64,000 bases of DNA from Serratia quinivorans. GTDB lineage: Bacteria; Pseudomonadota; Gammaproteobacteria; Enterobacterales; Enterobacteriaceae. Each line of letters opens with the position of its first letter. The first letter of the stretch is position 1. Made by a program: the position numbers and the translations under genes. Shown here piece after piece: positions 9,861-19,452 of the stretch. The stretch spans positions 124,001 through 188,000 of the forward strand of contig NZ_CAMKGL010000006.1 of the NCBI RefSeq assembly GCF_946227985.1, in the 5' to 3' direction. The notes under the pieces are model-generated. The model worked only from the letters and a program-made list of their open reading frames with translations, ran no database searches and was not told the DNA's origin.

Positions 9861-11186
9861 TTACTGCGGTGAGCCTTTTTTCCCCGCCATTTCAAAACGC
9901 GGTGAAACCATACCGTACAGCGTCCAGCCGAGGAAGGTGGCGATAGCGCCCCACATCATCGCTTCCTCACCGGAACTGTAGAGGGCGTAGAAACTGTACA
10001 GTGCGCCAATGCCGGCAATGATGTTGGCAATTCGCGCTTTTTTCTCCGGTACTTTCGCCACTTTCTGAATAATGATCAGCGCTGCCATCGACAGAATGTA
10101 AGGGATGATATTGGTCACCACCGCCAGATTCACCAGCACGTTGAACTGTTTATTCAGCGACGGGCTGATGGTCATCAAAGACAGCACGCTCTGGATCACG
10201 ACGATGGTCAGCATGCCTTTGACTGGTGCGTCGGCCTTGCTGAGCTTGGAGAAGATTTTCGGGAAGAAGCCGCTGTCGGCTGAGGATTTGAACACCTGGG
10301 CGATAGTGAACTGCCAGCCCAGCAGTGAGCCGACGCAGGACATGATCATCAGGGCCATGATGATCTTGCCGACCGTTGGGTTGAACATGTGGGAAAACGC
10401 CAGCCCAAATGGCGCGGTTGAGTTGGCCAGGTCCATATTCGGCACGATACCGGCAATGACGTTGGTTGAAACGATATAGATGACTGCCGCGCTGAGGGTA
10501 CCGCCCAAAACGGCGATCGGCACGTTACGTTCCGGGTTTTCCACCACATCGGTATTGGCGCAGGCGGACTCCAGGCCCAGGAATGCCCACAGCGTCATGG
10601 AGATAGAAGCGCCGATGGCTTCAAAGGTCGGTACCGAGTGCGGATTCCAGGCGGCAATATAGGCGCTGCCGCTGAACCAGTGCCAGCCGATGATCGAGAT
10701 CCCCACTACCGGGATAATCACGCCCCAGACGGTGATGCCGCTGATTTTCCCGGTCAGGCGCGCTCCGCCGAAGTTGGCGACGGTAGCCAGCCATAACACG
10801 CCAATGGTGGCGATACAGATCCCCAGCGGCGACAGGTTGGCGCCAAACAGCTCGGTGCCGTAACCGACGGCGGAAATGGCGATGGCGATATTGGCGATCA
10901 GCAACGACACCCCGTAGGTGTAGTTCGCCATGAAATTGCCCGATTTACCGAAAGCGTATTCGGCATATCCGCCCATACCACCGGATTTGCGGCTGAACAT
11001 GCCGCATTTGGCGAAGGCGTAGGCCAGCGCCATCGAGCCCACGGCGGTAACCAGCCAGGAAACGATAGAAATAGTACCCACTTCGGCCAACTTGGTGGGC
11101 AGCATAATTATGCCGGATCCCATCATGTTTACCGCCGTCAGGATCGTTAGCTGCACGACCCCCATTTTATTATTGGACTTACTCAT
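9861..11186 (-). CDS. potE: Putrescine/ornithine antiporter PotE
   Basis: 441 residues, an APC-family inner-membrane transporter with about 12 helices. It exchanges extracellular ornithine for cytoplasmic putrescine, completing an acid-resistance and polyamine cycle with SpeF. Close identity to E. coli PotE is apparent from MGVVQLTILTAVNMMGSGII (the GSGI motif of helix 1), from GGMGGYAEYAFGKSGNF, and from FLGLESACANTDVVENPERN. The start was chosen to match E. coli (MSKSNNKMGVV); in-frame ATGs 6 and 48 bases upstream are less likely. It lies 63 bases after speF in the same operon and converges on the CRISPR array. Confidence 0.95.
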   Translation of the reverse strand: MSKSNNKMGVVQLTILTAVNMMGSGIIMLPTKLAEVGTISIVSWLVTAVGSMALAYAFAKCGMFSRKSGGMGGYAEYAFGKSGNFMANYTYGVSLLIANIAIAISAVGYGTELFGANLSPLGICIATIGVLWLATVANFGGARLTGKISGITVWGVIIPVVGISIIGWHWFSGSAYIAAWNPHSVPTFEAIGASISMTLWAFLGLESACANTDVVENPERNVPIAVLGGTLSAAVIYIVSTNVIAGIVPNMDLANSTAPFGLAFSHMFNPTVGKIIMALMIMSCVGSLLGWQFTIAQVFKSSADSGFFPKIFSKLSKADAPVKGMLTIVVIQSVLSLMTISPSLNKQFNVLVNLAVVTNIIPYILSMAALIIIQKVAKVPEKKARIANIIAGIGALYSFYALYSSGEEAMMWGAIATFLGWTLYGMVSPRFEMAGKKGSPQ

Positions 11187-11249
11187 GATCATTCTCTCTT
11201 TTATAATGCGATCCGGGCGGTGAATAAAATTCACCGCCTTGTAAGGTGA

Positions 11250-13412
11250 TTAATTTTTCATTACATAACCGTAAGCGCGGTTCCAGCCATCTTCATCCTG
11301 TTGGATATACACGCCCTGTAATTCCGGTGCGAAGCCGGGCAATAAGTTAATGCCTTCTTCTAATGCCAGGAAATAACGCTGCGCAGCACCGCCCCACACT
11401 TCCCCTGGCACGACGCACAATACGCCTGGGGGATAAGGCAAGGCACCTTCGGCGGCAATTCTGCCTTCGGCTTTCGCCAGAGAGACCAATTCCACATTAC
11501 CGCGTACAAATTCGGTGTTGGCGTCTTGCGGATTCATTGCTACACGAGGGAAATAACTCTTCCTGAACATTTCTTTTTGCAGTTCTTTAACGTCGTAGCT
11601 GACATAAAGGTCGTGCATTTCCTGGCAGAGTTGGCGCAGGGTATAATTTTCATAGCGCTGCTGATTGTTTTTATAAACGGCAGGCAAGACTTCACTAATT
11701 AAAGAATCTTGCTCAATATGTTTTTCAAAGCGGGCAATCAACGCCACCAAATGCTGCATTTTGGCGATGTCTTCGGCCGGCGTCAGCAGGAACAGGATCG
11801 AATTGAGGTCGCATTTCTCCGGCACTATGCCGTTTTCACGCAGATAGTTGGCCAGAATGGTCGCCGGAATACCGAAATCGCTGTAGTTACCGCTTGCCGT
11901 ATCAATGCCCGGCGTGGTGAGCAACAGTTTGCAAGGGTCGACAAAATACTGCGATTGGGCATAGCCTTCAAAGGCATGCCATTTCTCACCGGGAACGAAG
12001 TTGAAGAAGCGCAAATCGTTGGCCATGGTTTCGGTGTCAAAGGATTGCCAGGCTTTGCCCTCGATTTGGTCCGGCACAAAGGGTTTGATTAAGCTGCAGG
12101 TCTCCAGCAGCATTTTGCGCGCCTCAATGCCTACGCGAACACATTCTTTCCACAGGCGTCGGCCGCTTTTGCCCTCATGCATTTTGGCGTTAACGTCCAG
12201 TGCGGCGAACAGTGGGTAAAACGGGCTGGTGGAAGCGTGCAACATAAAGGCATTGTTAAAGCGTTTGTGGTTGCAATAGCGATCTTGTCCCTTGATATGT
12301 TTGTCTTTCTTATGGATCTGCGAGGTCTGCGAGAAGCCGGCCTGCTGCTTGTGGACGGATTGGGTCACAATGATCCCAGGGTCGTTTTCGTTAAGCTCAA
12401 GCAGCAACGGAGAGCAGTCTTTCATCATTGGGATGAATTGCTCATAGCCGACCCAGGCCGAGTCAAACAGGATGTAATCGCACAGATGGCCAATTTTATC
12501 GACTACCTGACGGGCGTTATAAATGGTGCCGTCATAGGTGCCCAACTGAATGATCGCCAGGCGGAAAGGTCTGGCTTCATTGGCGCGGTCCGGCGCGACC
12601 TCGCGGATCTGCTGGCGTAAGTAGCGTTCTTCAAAGCAGTGCGCGTCAATGCCGCCGATAAAGCCAAACGGGTTGCGGGCGGTTTCCAGATACACCGGGG
12701 TTGCCCCCGCCTGGATCAGCGCGCCATGGTGATTGGATTTATGGTTATTGCGGTCGAACAGCACCAGGTCACCGCGCGTCAGCAGGGCGTTGGTTGCCAC
12801 CTTGTTTGAGGCAGAGGTGCCGTTGAGAACGAAATAGGTTTTATCGGCGTTAAACACTTTGGCGGCATGTTGCTGCGCTGCGCAGGGTGCGCCTTCATGG
12901 ATCAATAAATCACCCAGTTTGACGTCCGCGTTGCACATATCGGAACGGAAAAGGGTTTCGCCAAAGAAGTCAAAAAACTGACGCCCGGCCGGATGCTTAC
13001 GGAAGAATTCGCCCCCCTGATGCCCAGGACATGCAAAGGTGGCGTTGCCCATTTCGACGTACTGGGTCAGCGTATTAAAGAAAGGTGGCAGCAGTTCGCT
13101 TTCATATTTTACTGCCGCCGCTTCCAACTGCTTGCCATAGAACTGAGTGTTCTTGCCACAGAGTTCGAATACGCCATGCAGGGCAGGCAGTATGGCGTTG
13201 TCCAGCTCTTCTTCGCAGCAAACCGCCACGAACAACGGGATATTCAGGCCGATCTCTTCGAGGTGTGCCACCATACCTTGCGTGACGTCTTCCACCGACA
13301 ATACGATGGCGGCAATATCATTAAAATCACTCTGGTGTACATCGACAACTTCGCGAGTGGTTTCAAAGCAACTTAATGTTTTGCTATTAGCGGCAATTTT
13401 TAATTTATTCAT
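11250..13412 (-). CDS. speF: Inducible ornithine decarboxylase SpeF
   Basis: 720 residues; a PLP-dependent fold-type I decarboxylase that turns ornithine into putrescine and CO2, consuming a proton. The active-site lysine lies in SVHKQQAGFSQTSQIHKKD. The pyridoxal-binding core contains FDSAWVGYEQF, and the N-terminal response-regulator-like wing domain is complete. The inducible enzyme rather than SpeC is indicated by the downstream potE and the upstream speFL leader. The start MNKLKIAANS matches the E. coli N-terminus, with GAAGA nine bases upstream; an ATG nine bases earlier is also in frame. Expression should depend on ornithine through the leader. Confidence 0.95.
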   Translation of the reverse strand: MNKLKIAANSKTLSCFETTREVVDVHQSDFNDIAAIVLSVEDVTQGMVAHLEEIGLNIPLFVAVCCEEELDNAILPALHGVFELCGKNTQFYGKQLEAAAVKYESELLPPFFNTLTQYVEMGNATFACPGHQGGEFFRKHPAGRQFFDFFGETLFRSDMCNADVKLGDLLIHEGAPCAAQQHAAKVFNADKTYFVLNGTSASNKVATNALLTRGDLVLFDRNNHKSNHHGALIQAGATPVYLETARNPFGFIGGIDAHCFEERYLRQQIREVAPDRANEARPFRLAIIQLGTYDGTIYNARQVVDKIGHLCDYILFDSAWVGYEQFIPMMKDCSPLLLELNENDPGIIVTQSVHKQQAGFSQTSQIHKKDKHIKGQDRYCNHKRFNNAFMLHASTSPFYPLFAALDVNAKMHEGKSGRRLWKECVRVGIEARKMLLETCSLIKPFVPDQIEGKAWQSFDTETMANDLRFFNFVPGEKWHAFEGYAQSQYFVDPCKLLLTTPGIDTASGNYSDFGIPATILANYLRENGIVPEKCDLNSILFLLTPAEDIAKMQHLVALIARFEKHIEQDSLISEVLPAVYKNNQQRYENYTLRQLCQEMHDLYVSYDVKELQKEMFRKSYFPRVAMNPQDANTEFVRGNVELVSLAKAEGRIAAEGALPYPPGVLCVVPGEVWGGAAQRYFLALEEGINLLPGFAPELQGVYIQQDEDGWNRAYGYVMKN

Positions 13413-13689
13413 TTTAATCATTCTTCAGGCAAAGGCATCCCGCCGACAGGTTAATAACCCTATCGCTAATGCCCTCACTAAAATAAAGGCGTGAGAAGAA
13501 CGCAGTCATGCTTAACAGCAGGCCTGAGTTCATTCGGATTTTTGTTTTATGTCGTGTGTACTATAAACAGTAATTTACTTCTGCTATTTCACGGAAAAAT
13601 CAAATAGAAATCCGTCCTGATATATCAGGGGAAATAGTTCAGGCGTAATAGTGACAGGCTGTTTTGAGTAACAACGAGAGAGGTGAGGG
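13413..13689 (-). promoter_or_regulatory. speFL-speF leader RNA segment
   Basis: 277 bases between the speFL stop and speF. In E. coli, and by analogy here, ornithine-dependent ribosome stalling on speFL masks a Rho-dependent termination region in this part of the mRNA so that speF is transcribed. I see no strong intrinsic terminator, which is consistent with Rho dependence. The segment also contains a 19-base string, 13562-13580, that recurs upstream of the bacteriocin operon at 37358-37376. Confidence 0.55.
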
Positions 13690-13794
13690 TTATCTGAAGT
13701 TAAAGAAGGCAAAGCTAAAGCAGCTACGATGAGACATCATCATAATATGGGTTGTGCGTCTTATATGCGCCATTTTTCGATTGTTGTTTTCCAT
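13690..13794 (-). CDS. speFL: SpeFL ornithine-sensing leader peptide
   Basis: A 34-codon reading frame on the speF strand with ribosome binding site AAGGTGGA. It opens MENNNRKMAHIRRTTHIMMM and ends SHRSCFSFAFFNFR. This closely parallels the E. coli SpeFL arrest peptide, also 34 residues, sharing MENN, the HIRRTTHIM block at residues 10-18, HR at 22-23 and FFN at 30-32. In E. coli the nascent peptide captures one ornithine molecule in the ribosome tunnel, stalls at the end of the frame, and thereby switches on speF-potE. Conservation of sensor and effector residues supports the same role. Residues 19-21 and 24-29 differ most. Confidence 0.93.
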   Translation of the reverse strand: MENNNRKMAHIRRTTHIMMMSHRSCFSFAFFNFR

Positions 13795-14219
13795 TTCTAA
13801 TCCACCTTATGGAGTGAAAAGATGGCGTTATTTTAACGTGCTTCAAAGTTAAATATGTGACATCAATCACGTAATGTGGGTTATTGATAAATAATTATTC
13901 ACTTGTTATGCAGTGATGTGCATAAAAATGAATAATGGTGCTTTTTAGATATGTAAAGGGTTTGATAAAAAACCAGCGAATTGAGCGCTGAATTTTTTCT
14001 GTGTTGGGCTGACAACAAAAAAGAGCATTTAAACTGTTCGCATAACACCCAGATAAAGCCAATTTGTTTTTTATATGTTATAAACTCATTTATTCACTAA
14101 TTGAATATAAATTCAATCTATTTGGTTGGTTAATCATCTTCGTAAAGTGGTGGCATTATCGTTATTTGTGACCGACCTCAACAACGCAGGTAAGATGACG
14201 CGAGCAAAGGGAAGGAGAA
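13795..14219. promoter_or_regulatory. AT-rich divergent intergenic region speFL / yhbP
   Basis: 425 AT-rich bases between the divergent speFL leader and yhbP. It must hold the speF operon promoter and probably the yhbP promoter. I could not fix a convincing -35/-10 pair. No gene, tRNA or known riboswitch is evident. Confidence 0.4.
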
Positions 14220-14660
14220 TTGACGTTGAACACGACCGAAGAGCAGCAACAAATTGCGCATTTCCTCAGCAAACAACATGTGCTGACACTGTGCGCCGGC
14301 AATGGCCTGGACATGTGGTGTGCCAACTGTTTTTACGTCTTTGATGCCGGGCTGATGGCGCTGTGGCTAATGACCGAAACCCATACTCGCCACGGCGAGT
14401 TGATGCTGCAAAATAGCCGGGTGGTTGGCACTATAGCGCCAAAGCCGAAGACCATCGCGTTGATCCGCGGCGTGCAGTATCGCGCCGAAGCGGTGATGTT
14501 GAGCGGTGATGAAGAGCGGCTGGCACGGGCGCGCTACTGCAAGCGTTTCCCGATAGCCAAAGTGATGAAAGCGCCGGTATGGCAACTGAGTCTGCAGGAA
14601 GTGAAAATGACCGACAACACCCTCGGCTTCGGCACGAAACTGCATTGGACGCGGACCTGA
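14220..14660 (+). CDS. yhbP: YhbP family protein (UPF0306)
   Basis: 146 residues, TTG start with GGAAGGAGA six to eight bases upstream. The family has a split-barrel, FMN-binding-like fold of unknown function. Recognition rests on strong likeness to E. coli Yhb[46 protein letters not shown] and [14 protein letters not shown] second in-frame TTG two codons later is possible. It is monocistronic, followed by an ERIC-like repeat and then yraR; in E. coli yhbP and yraR also lie close together. Confidence 0.88.
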   Translation: MTLNTTEEQQQIAHFLSKQHVLTLCAGNGLDMWCANCFYVFDAGLMALWLMTETHTRHGELMLQNSRVVGTIAPKPKTIALIRGVQYRAEAVMLSGDEERLARARYCKRFPIAKVMKAPVWQLSLQEVKMTDNTLGFGTKLHWTRT

Positions 14661-14675
14661 CGCAATAAACTCTAG

Positions 14676-14873
14676 CCTATAGCTTTCAAGTTGCAGCTAG
14701 GCGGCCAGCTCGCTCATCCCCAGGCGCTTACTCGAGTAAGTAACTGGGGTGAGCGACAAATCTGTCGGGAGCAGATTTGAACGCTGCTTGCAGCGGCCCT
14801 GAAAGGGCAAGGACCATGGATGGGCCTTGTAAGCAGGTAACAACGCTGCAACTTGAAAGATGACGGGTATATA
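14676..14873. repeat. ERIC-like intergenic repeat, full-length with flanking arms
   Basis: About 198 bases. The centre, near 14715-14756, contains ATCCCCAGGCGCTTACTCGA then GTAAGTAACTGGGGTGAGCG, which matches the enterobacterial ERIC core (the second part differs at one base from the classical ERIC2 motif). Outer arms form an imperfect inverted repeat: CCTATAGCTTTCAAGTTGCA at the left and TGCAACTTGAAAGATGACGG at the right. It sits between yhbP and yraR and could fold into a long hairpin in RNA. Confidence 0.85.
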
Positions 14874-14905
14874 CTTTTCATAGAGATCATTCGGCGGGAG
14901 GGTAT

Positions 14906-15544
14906 ATGGCACGGGTATTTATGGTAGGGGCTACCGGATTGGTGGGGCGCGAACTGTTGCGCCTGCTGCAGGCCGATCCGCAGGTCACGGCGATCGTGGC
15001 ACCAACGCGTAAGCCACTGCCGGCGCATGAAAAATTGGATAACCCGGTGGGGGATGATCTGTTTGCGCTACTGACCGAACAGGAGCAGCCGGTCGATATG
15101 GTGTTCTGTTGTCTGGGCACCACGCGGCGTGAGGCGGGCAGCGACGCCAATTTCCACTACGTCGATTACACCCTGGTGGTGGAAAGTGCGTTGACGGGGC
15201 GTCGTCTGGGGGCGCAGCACTGTCTGGCGGTCAGTGCGCTGGGTGCCAGCAGGCGTTCGACTTTCCTTTACAACCGGACCAAGGGTGAAATGGAACAGGC
15301 GCTGCGTGAGCAGGACTGGCCGCGCCTGACGCTGGTGCGGCCATCAATGTTGATGGGCGAACGCGCTTCACCACGCTTACTGGAGCGCCTGAGCGCACCC
15401 TTGTTCAAATTGTTGCCCGGAAAATGGCGGGCAGTTGCCGCCAAAGACGTGGCGCAGACTCTGTTGGAGCAGGCGTTCAGCCCTGGTCAGGGTGTTAAGG
15501 TGCTGGAATCCGATCGGCTGCATTGTTACCGCAGTGCACGCTGA
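14906..15544 (+). CDS. yraR: NAD(P)-binding Rossmann protein YraR
   Basis: 212 residues, short-chain-type NAD(P)-binding protein of unknown substrate, similar to E. coli YraR and eukaryotic HTATIP2/TIP30. The dinucleotide site is GATGLVGRELL at residues 8-18. FCCLGTTRREAGS, DYTLVVESALTGRRLGAQH and YNRTKGEMEQAL (a Y-x3-K pair) match YraR closely. GGAGGG precedes the start. The last 50 bases overlap the 3' end of phnP, which is convergent. Confidence 0.9.
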   Translation: MARVFMVGATGLVGRELLRLLQADPQVTAIVAPTRKPLPAHEKLDNPVGDDLFALLTEQEQPVDMVFCCLGTTRREAGSDANFHYVDYTLVVESALTGRRLGAQHCLAVSALGASRRSTFLYNRTKGEMEQALREQDWPRLTLVRPSMLMGERASPRLLERLSAPLFKLLPGKWRAVAAKDVAQTLLEQAFSPGQGVKVLESDRLHCYRSAR

Positions 15545-16277
15545 GATTATCAAACGCCAGCTCCAGACCCGGTGGCAGTTCGTTGTCCATCAGCCACAAA
15601 TCGAGATGATGGCTGATGTGTGTCAGCAGGGTGCGGCCCGGTTGCAAGCGTTGTTGGGTTTCCCGTGCGCGGGTCAGATCGTTGTGATTGCGCGGAGCCT
15701 GCGGCTGGGGCGGCAGGCTGCAGTCGAGCACCATTAAATCCAATGTTACTGCACGCAGAAAAGCCTCGGTATCCGGCGGTAAACCGACGGTATCGGTCAG
15801 ATAGGCCAGAGATTTGCCCGCGGCCTGGATCAGGTAACCCAGCGTGAGTTTCGAATGTTGCAGCGGCAGCGGGGTGATGTGGAGCCCGCCCAGTTCAACC
15901 GTTTCGAAGGGGGTAAACGGCGGCTGAAACGCCAGAATGCCCGGGTGCTTGAATAAATCGTCGCAGCCCTGTTCATCGGCCGGGCCATACACCGGAATAA
16001 AATTTCCGCAGCCCCAGCGTAAAGGAAATAACCCCTGTACATGATCCATGTGGTAATGTGTCAGTAAAAAACGTTGAATTTCCCCCGCCGAAAAACGCCG
16101 TTCCAACGACGGTAACCCCGCATCCAGCAAGGTCGTTTCCCCCTGAAATTCAAGCATTGCGCTGCAGGCTCTGCGCCGGAATGCAGGCTCGCGCCGCGCC
16201 CGCTGACAGACCAGACAATCACAGCCGAACGCCGGGATCTGCTGGGCACCGCCGGTGCCGAGAAACGTCAATTGCAT
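15495..16277 (-). CDS. phnP: Phosphoribosyl cyclic phosphodiesterase PhnP
   Basis: 260 residues, metallo-beta-lactamase superfamily. In the C-P lyase pathway it opens 5-phosphoribosyl 1,2-cyclic phosphate to ribose 1,5-bisphosphate, the substrate of PhnN. Seen: the N-terminal MQLTFLGTGGAQQIPAFGC with a Cys pair (GCDCLVCQRAR) for the structural zinc, the catalytic motif THYHMDHVQG, and LTDT plus LTHISHH later. The start follows AAGGAGCAACTC; an open frame 17 codons longer exists but has no comparable site. It is last in the phn operon, separated from the previous gene by 150 bases holding an ERIC-like element. Confidence 0.92.
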   Translation of the reverse strand: MQLTFLGTGGAQQIPAFGCDCLVCQRARREPAFRRRACSAMLEFQGETTLLDAGLPSLERRFSAGEIQRFLLTHYHMDHVQGLFPLRWGCGNFIPVYGPADEQGCDDLFKHPGILAFQPPFTPFETVELGGLHITPLPLQHSKLTLGYLIQAAGKSLAYLTDTVGLPPDTEAFLRAVTLDLMVLDCSLPPQPQAPRNHNDLTRARETQQRLQPGRTLLTHISHHLDLWLMDNELPPGLELAFDNLSVHCGNNAADRIPAP

Positions 16278-16307
16278 GAGTTGCTCCTTTACCCTTCGCC
16301 TTTCACG

Positions 16308-16414
16308 CCGCAGCGTTGTTGGCTGCATACGTGCACCTCAGTCACTTACTTGAGTAAGCTCTTGAGGATTCACGCATTTGCCGCCTAGCTGCAACGCGAA
16401 ATTCATTGGGTAAG
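16308..16414. repeat. ERIC-like repeat within the phn operon
   Basis: A second, shorter ERIC-like element in the opposite orientation to the one at 14676. Its core CAGTCACTTACTTGAGTAAG followed by CTCTTGAGGATTCACGC matches the ERIC core with some decay. Flanks CAGCGTTGTTGGCTGC and GCCTAGCTGCAACGCG correspond to the arms. It fills the gap between the acyltransferase gene and phnP, so it would be transcribed in the phn mRNA. Confidence 0.75.
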
Positions 16415-16427
16415 ATTAATAAGGGTC

Positions 16428-17030
16428 TTAAAGATACTTCTCCGCAAAGGCGTTGATATCACTGAAATCCGTCAATCGCTCCTGCAATGTCTGATGATCC
16501 CAGTGCCACCACTGGCTGCGTTCAATACGTTCAATCAGTGCGTCGTCAAACCGCATGCCGATCTTTTTGGCCGCCACGCCGGCGACAATCTCATAAGGGG
16601 CCACATCCTTGGTCACCACCGCCGCGCTGCCGATCACCGCGCCGTTGCCGATGCTGACGCCGGGCATCACGATGGCGTTATGGCCGATCCACACGTCGTG
16701 GCCGATGGTTACGTGGTGTTCGCGCCGCCAGTCGAAGAAGGCCTCATCATCTTCCCCCAGGTCGTACTCCGAAGCGCGATAGGTGAAATGGTGCTGGGCG
16801 ATGCGTTGGTAGGTGGGGTGGTTGCCGGGATTAATGCGTGCGTAAGAGGCGATCGACACGAATTTGCCGATGGTGGCGTAAAAAATCTGGTTATGTCCGG
16901 CGGTGTACGAATAGTCGCCCATTTCGACTTCTTCGAGGATCGCATCGTCGGCCAAATGAACATACTGGCCGAGGCGGCTACGGTTAAGCGTCACGTTGTC
17001 GCCGATTTTCGGCTGCGCCAAGTCACTCAT
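16428..17030 (-). CDS. Hexapeptide-repeat acyltransferase of the phn cluster
   Basis: 200 residues, left-handed beta-helix acetyltransferase of the xenobiotic (chloramphenicol) acetyltransferase type. Hexapeptide turns are visible in [20 protein letters not shown] and [20 protein letters not shown], and the [16 protein letters not shown] segment carries the family's catalytic His region. Such genes recur in phosphonate operons (a phn threonine-rich hexapeptide family). By analogy with PhnO it may acetylate aminoalkylphosphonates, but the substrate is not established. The ATG overlaps the phnN stop as ATGA. Often mis-named chloramphenicol acetyltransferase. Confidence 0.85.
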   Translation of the reverse strand: MSDLAQPKIGDNVTLNRSRLGQYVHLADDAILEEVEMGDYSYTAGHNQIFYATIGKFVSIASYARINPGNHPTYQRIAQHHFTYRASEYDLGEDDEAFFDWRREHHVTIGHDVWIGHNAIVMPGVSIGNGAVIGSAAVVTKDVAPYEIVAGVAAKKIGMRFDDALIERIERSQWWHWDHQTLQERLTDFSDINAFAEKYL

Positions 17031-17596
17031 GGCATGGCATCCTGTGGTTGTTTGGTTGAGGCGGGCAGCAGCGCCAACAGCGCTGCCAGGGTGTCATCAA
17101 GATTGCCGTCGTTATCCAGTCGGCAGCAACTGGTGGGCAACTGTTGCTGATATTCCGCCGCCCGCGCCAGCCGCTGCGCTATCTGATCGGCGTTTTCACG
17201 CCCGCGGTTTTGCAGGCGTTGGCGCAAAATATCGCTGCTGACCTGCAGGCACACCGGCAGCAGTTGTGCGCCATAGCGTTGCTGTGCCTGTGTCAGGTGG
17301 GCACGCGAGCCGTTGACCACCACATCGATCCCCTGCAGTAACCACAGATCCACCTCGATGCCAAAGGCGTAATGGTGCTGATGCGCCTGCCAGTCGAGGG
17401 CAAACAACCCTTTGGCTCGGCGGCGCAGGAACTCCGGTTCGCTGAGCGCAATATGGTTCTCGCAGCCGGCGTCTGCCGGCCGGGTAATATAGCGATGCGC
17501 CACCAGTGGGGCGCTGTCGACATCGACGCGCAGTGCGGCCAACAGGCTGTCTTTGCCTGAGCCGGATGGCCCCATCAGATAGATTAGCTGCGCCAT
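17027..17596 (-). CDS. phnN: Ribose 1,5-bisphosphate phosphokinase PhnN
   Basis: 189 residues. It phosphorylates ribose 1,5-bisphosphate to PRPP, the last step of the C-P lyase route. The P-loop [11 protein letters not shown] lies at residues 9-19 and a guanylate-kinase-like fold follows ([15 protein letters not shown]). The start chosen ([16 protein letters not shown]) overlaps the phnM stop by one base (TGATG); nine further upstream codons are open but inside phnM. Length matches E. coli PhnN (185). Confidence 0.93.
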   Translation of the reverse strand: MAQLIYLMGPSGSGKDSLLAALRVDVDSAPLVAHRYITRPADAGCENHIALSEPEFLRRRAKGLFALDWQAHQHHYAFGIEVDLWLLQGIDVVVNGSRAHLTQAQQRYGAQLLPVCLQVSSDILRQRLQNRGRENADQIAQRLARAAEYQQQLPTSCCRLDNDGNLDDTLAALLALLPASTKQPQDAMP

Positions 17597-18732
17597 CAGA
17601 ACACCTGCTTGCCCTGGCGCCACACGTTCTGCACGTAAACGTGCTCGCCGTGCGGTCGTACCAGCACCAGATCTGCGCGCAAGCCTTCGGCGATGGTGCC
17701 GCGATCCTGCAAATTCAGCGCCCTGGCCGGATTGCGGGTGATCATCTGCACCGCCTGCGGCAGGCTGTAGCCGTTGCGTTCATCGGCGGCGATACGAAAC
17801 GCCGCATCCAGCAGGCTGGCCGGGTAATAGTCGGAGGACAGGATATCCAGCACGCCCAATGCCGCCAGGTGGTGCGCTGCCACGTTGCCGGAATGTGAGC
17901 CGCCACGCACGATGTTCGGCGCGCCCATCAGCACCTGCAGTCCTTGTTGGTGCGAAGCCAGGGCTGCATCTTCGGTGGTGGGGAACTCGGCAATCACGCT
18001 ACCCAACGCGCAGGACTCGCTGACGTGGGCGGCGGTGGCATCGTCGTGGCTGGCGAGCGAAATTTTACGCGCCCGGCAATGGGCGGCAATGGCTTCGCGG
18101 TTCGGCGTGGCCCAGCGGGCAGAAAGCTCGACCTGACGCTCTTCATACTCGCTCATTTGCTGGTCGTTGAGGTGATATTTGCCCTGATAATACTCGCGGT
18201 ATTTTTCGCGTGAGGCGAACTGGCGCTGACCCGGCGAATGGTCCATCAACGACACCAAAGACACCCCTGGCTTGTCCATCAACTGTTCGAACAGCGACAG
18301 GGTGCTCTCGTTGGGCAGTTCGCAGCGCAGGTGCAGCCGGTGTTCGGCGCGGTTGACCCCGGCGCGCTGGCTGTGGATCACCGCGTCGATCATTTTTTGC
18401 AGGTTTTCCAGCCGATGGCCGCCGTCGCGAACGTCGCCAATCGCCACCGCGTCCAGCACGGTGGTGATGCCGTTGGCCACCATCAGCGCATCATGGCTGC
18501 TCATGGCCGAATGCGCCGGCCAGTCGACGTTCGGGCGCGGGGTGAAAAACTTGTCCAGATTGTCGGTGTGCAGTTCAATCAATCCCGGCAGCAGCCAGCC
18601 GCCTTCACCGTTCAATGCCTGCGGCAACTGGCTGGGCGTATCGGCAAAGCTGCGGATCATGCCGTCGCTGACCTCCAGCGATCCTTCGACGGTGTGATCT
18701 TCCAGCACCAGTTTCACGTTATTGATGATCAT
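17596..18732 (-). CDS. phnM: Alpha-D-ribose 1-methylphosphonate 5-triphosphate diphosphatase PhnM
   Basis: 378 residues, amidohydrolase superfamily. It removes pyrophosphate from ribose 1-methylphosphonate 5-triphosphate to give the PhnJ substrate. The start [20 protein letters not shown] and the first metal motif [15 protein letters not shown] (HxD rather than HxH, as usual for PhnM) are seen, with [12 protein letters not shown] further on and SSDYYP near the C-terminus. It overlaps phnL and phnN by single bases in TGATG junctions, the regular pattern of this operon. Confidence 0.94.
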   Translation of the reverse strand: MIINNVKLVLEDHTVEGSLEVSDGMIRSFADTPSQLPQALNGEGGWLLPGLIELHTDNLDKFFTPRPNVDWPAHSAMSSHDALMVANGITTVLDAVAIGDVRDGGHRLENLQKMIDAVIHSQRAGVNRAEHRLHLRCELPNESTLSLFEQLMDKPGVSLVSLMDHSPGQRQFASREKYREYYQGKYHLNDQQMSEYEERQVELSARWATPNREAIAAHCRARKISLASHDDATAAHVSESCALGSVIAEFPTTEDAALASHQQGLQVLMGAPNIVRGGSHSGNVAAHHLAALGVLDILSSDYYPASLLDAAFRIAADERNGYSLPQAVQMITRNPARALNLQDRGTIAEGLRADLVLVRPHGEHVYVQNVWRQGKQVF

Positions 18733-19436
18733 CAGAGGATCTCCAGCGCCTGTGGCGCCTGCATGTCATATAACCGGTCGGCGACCTGCTGACGGACGCC
18801 TTCATCATGGAAAATACCGACGATCGCCGCGCCACGTTGTTTGGCCTGTTCGATCAGTGCGACCACTGCCGCACTGTTACGGCTGTCGAGGGAGGCGGTG
18901 GGTTCGTCCAGCAACAGAATCGGGTAATCGACGATAAAGCCGCGTGCGATGTTCACCCGCTGTTGTTCACCACCGGAGAAGGTGGAGGGGGCCAACTGCC
19001 ACAGGCGTTGCGGTACGTTGAGCTGGTTGAGCAGCGTCTCGGCGCGTTCGCGGCATTCGGCGCGGTTGACGCCCTGTTCCAGCAGCGGCTGCATCACTAC
19101 GTCCAGCGCGCTGATACGCGGGATCACCCGCAGAAACTGGCTGACCCAGCCGAGGGTATGGCGGCGCACCGCCAGGATCTGACGCGCTTCGGCCTGCACC
19201 ATATCCAGCCATTCACCCTGGTGATTAACCCAGATATGGCCGCTGTCAGGCAGATAGTTGGCGTACAGGGAGCGTAGCAGCGTGGATTTTCCGCTGCCGG
19301 AATGCCCGTGCAGCACCACGCATTCGCCGCTGCTGACCGTCATGTTGGCATCGTGCAGTACCGGCAGTTGCGTGCCGTGCTGCTGGTGGAGCACAAAGGT
19401 TTTGCTGAGGTGTTCAACCCGGATTTGAATAGTCAT
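18732..19436 (-). CDS. phnL: C-P lyase subunit PhnL (ABC-type ATPase)
   Basis: 234 residues. ABC ATPase fold with Walker [12 protein letters not shown], signature [14 protein letters not shown] and Walker [14 protein letters not shown]. In the C-P lyase system PhnL works with PhnGHI and M in forming the ribosyl-phosphonate nucleoside intermediate; it is not a membrane importer component. [24 protein letters not shown] is the usual N-terminus. Sixteen bases separate it from phnK. Confidence 0.94.
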   Translation of the reverse strand: MTIQIRVEHLSKTFVLHQQHGTQLPVLHDANMTVSSGECVVLHGHSGSGKSTLLRSLYANYLPDSGHIWVNHQGEWLDMVQAEARQILAVRRHTLGWVSQFLRVIPRISALDVVMQPLLEQGVNRAECRERAETLLNQLNVPQRLWQLAPSTFSGGEQQRVNIARGFIVDYPILLLDEPTASLDSRNSAAVVALIEQAKQRGAAIVGIFHDEGVRQQVADRLYDMQAPQALEIL

Positions 19437-19452
19437 CTGTAATTACCTTGCG

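Noticed and set aside
9783-9872. 29-residue gene between the array and potE
   Set aside because: No ribosome site or recognised family; kept only as a low-confidence junction note.
13555-13580. Possible LexA box in the speF leader
   Set aside because: It has ACAGTA but no CTGT at the required distance, so it is only a half match.
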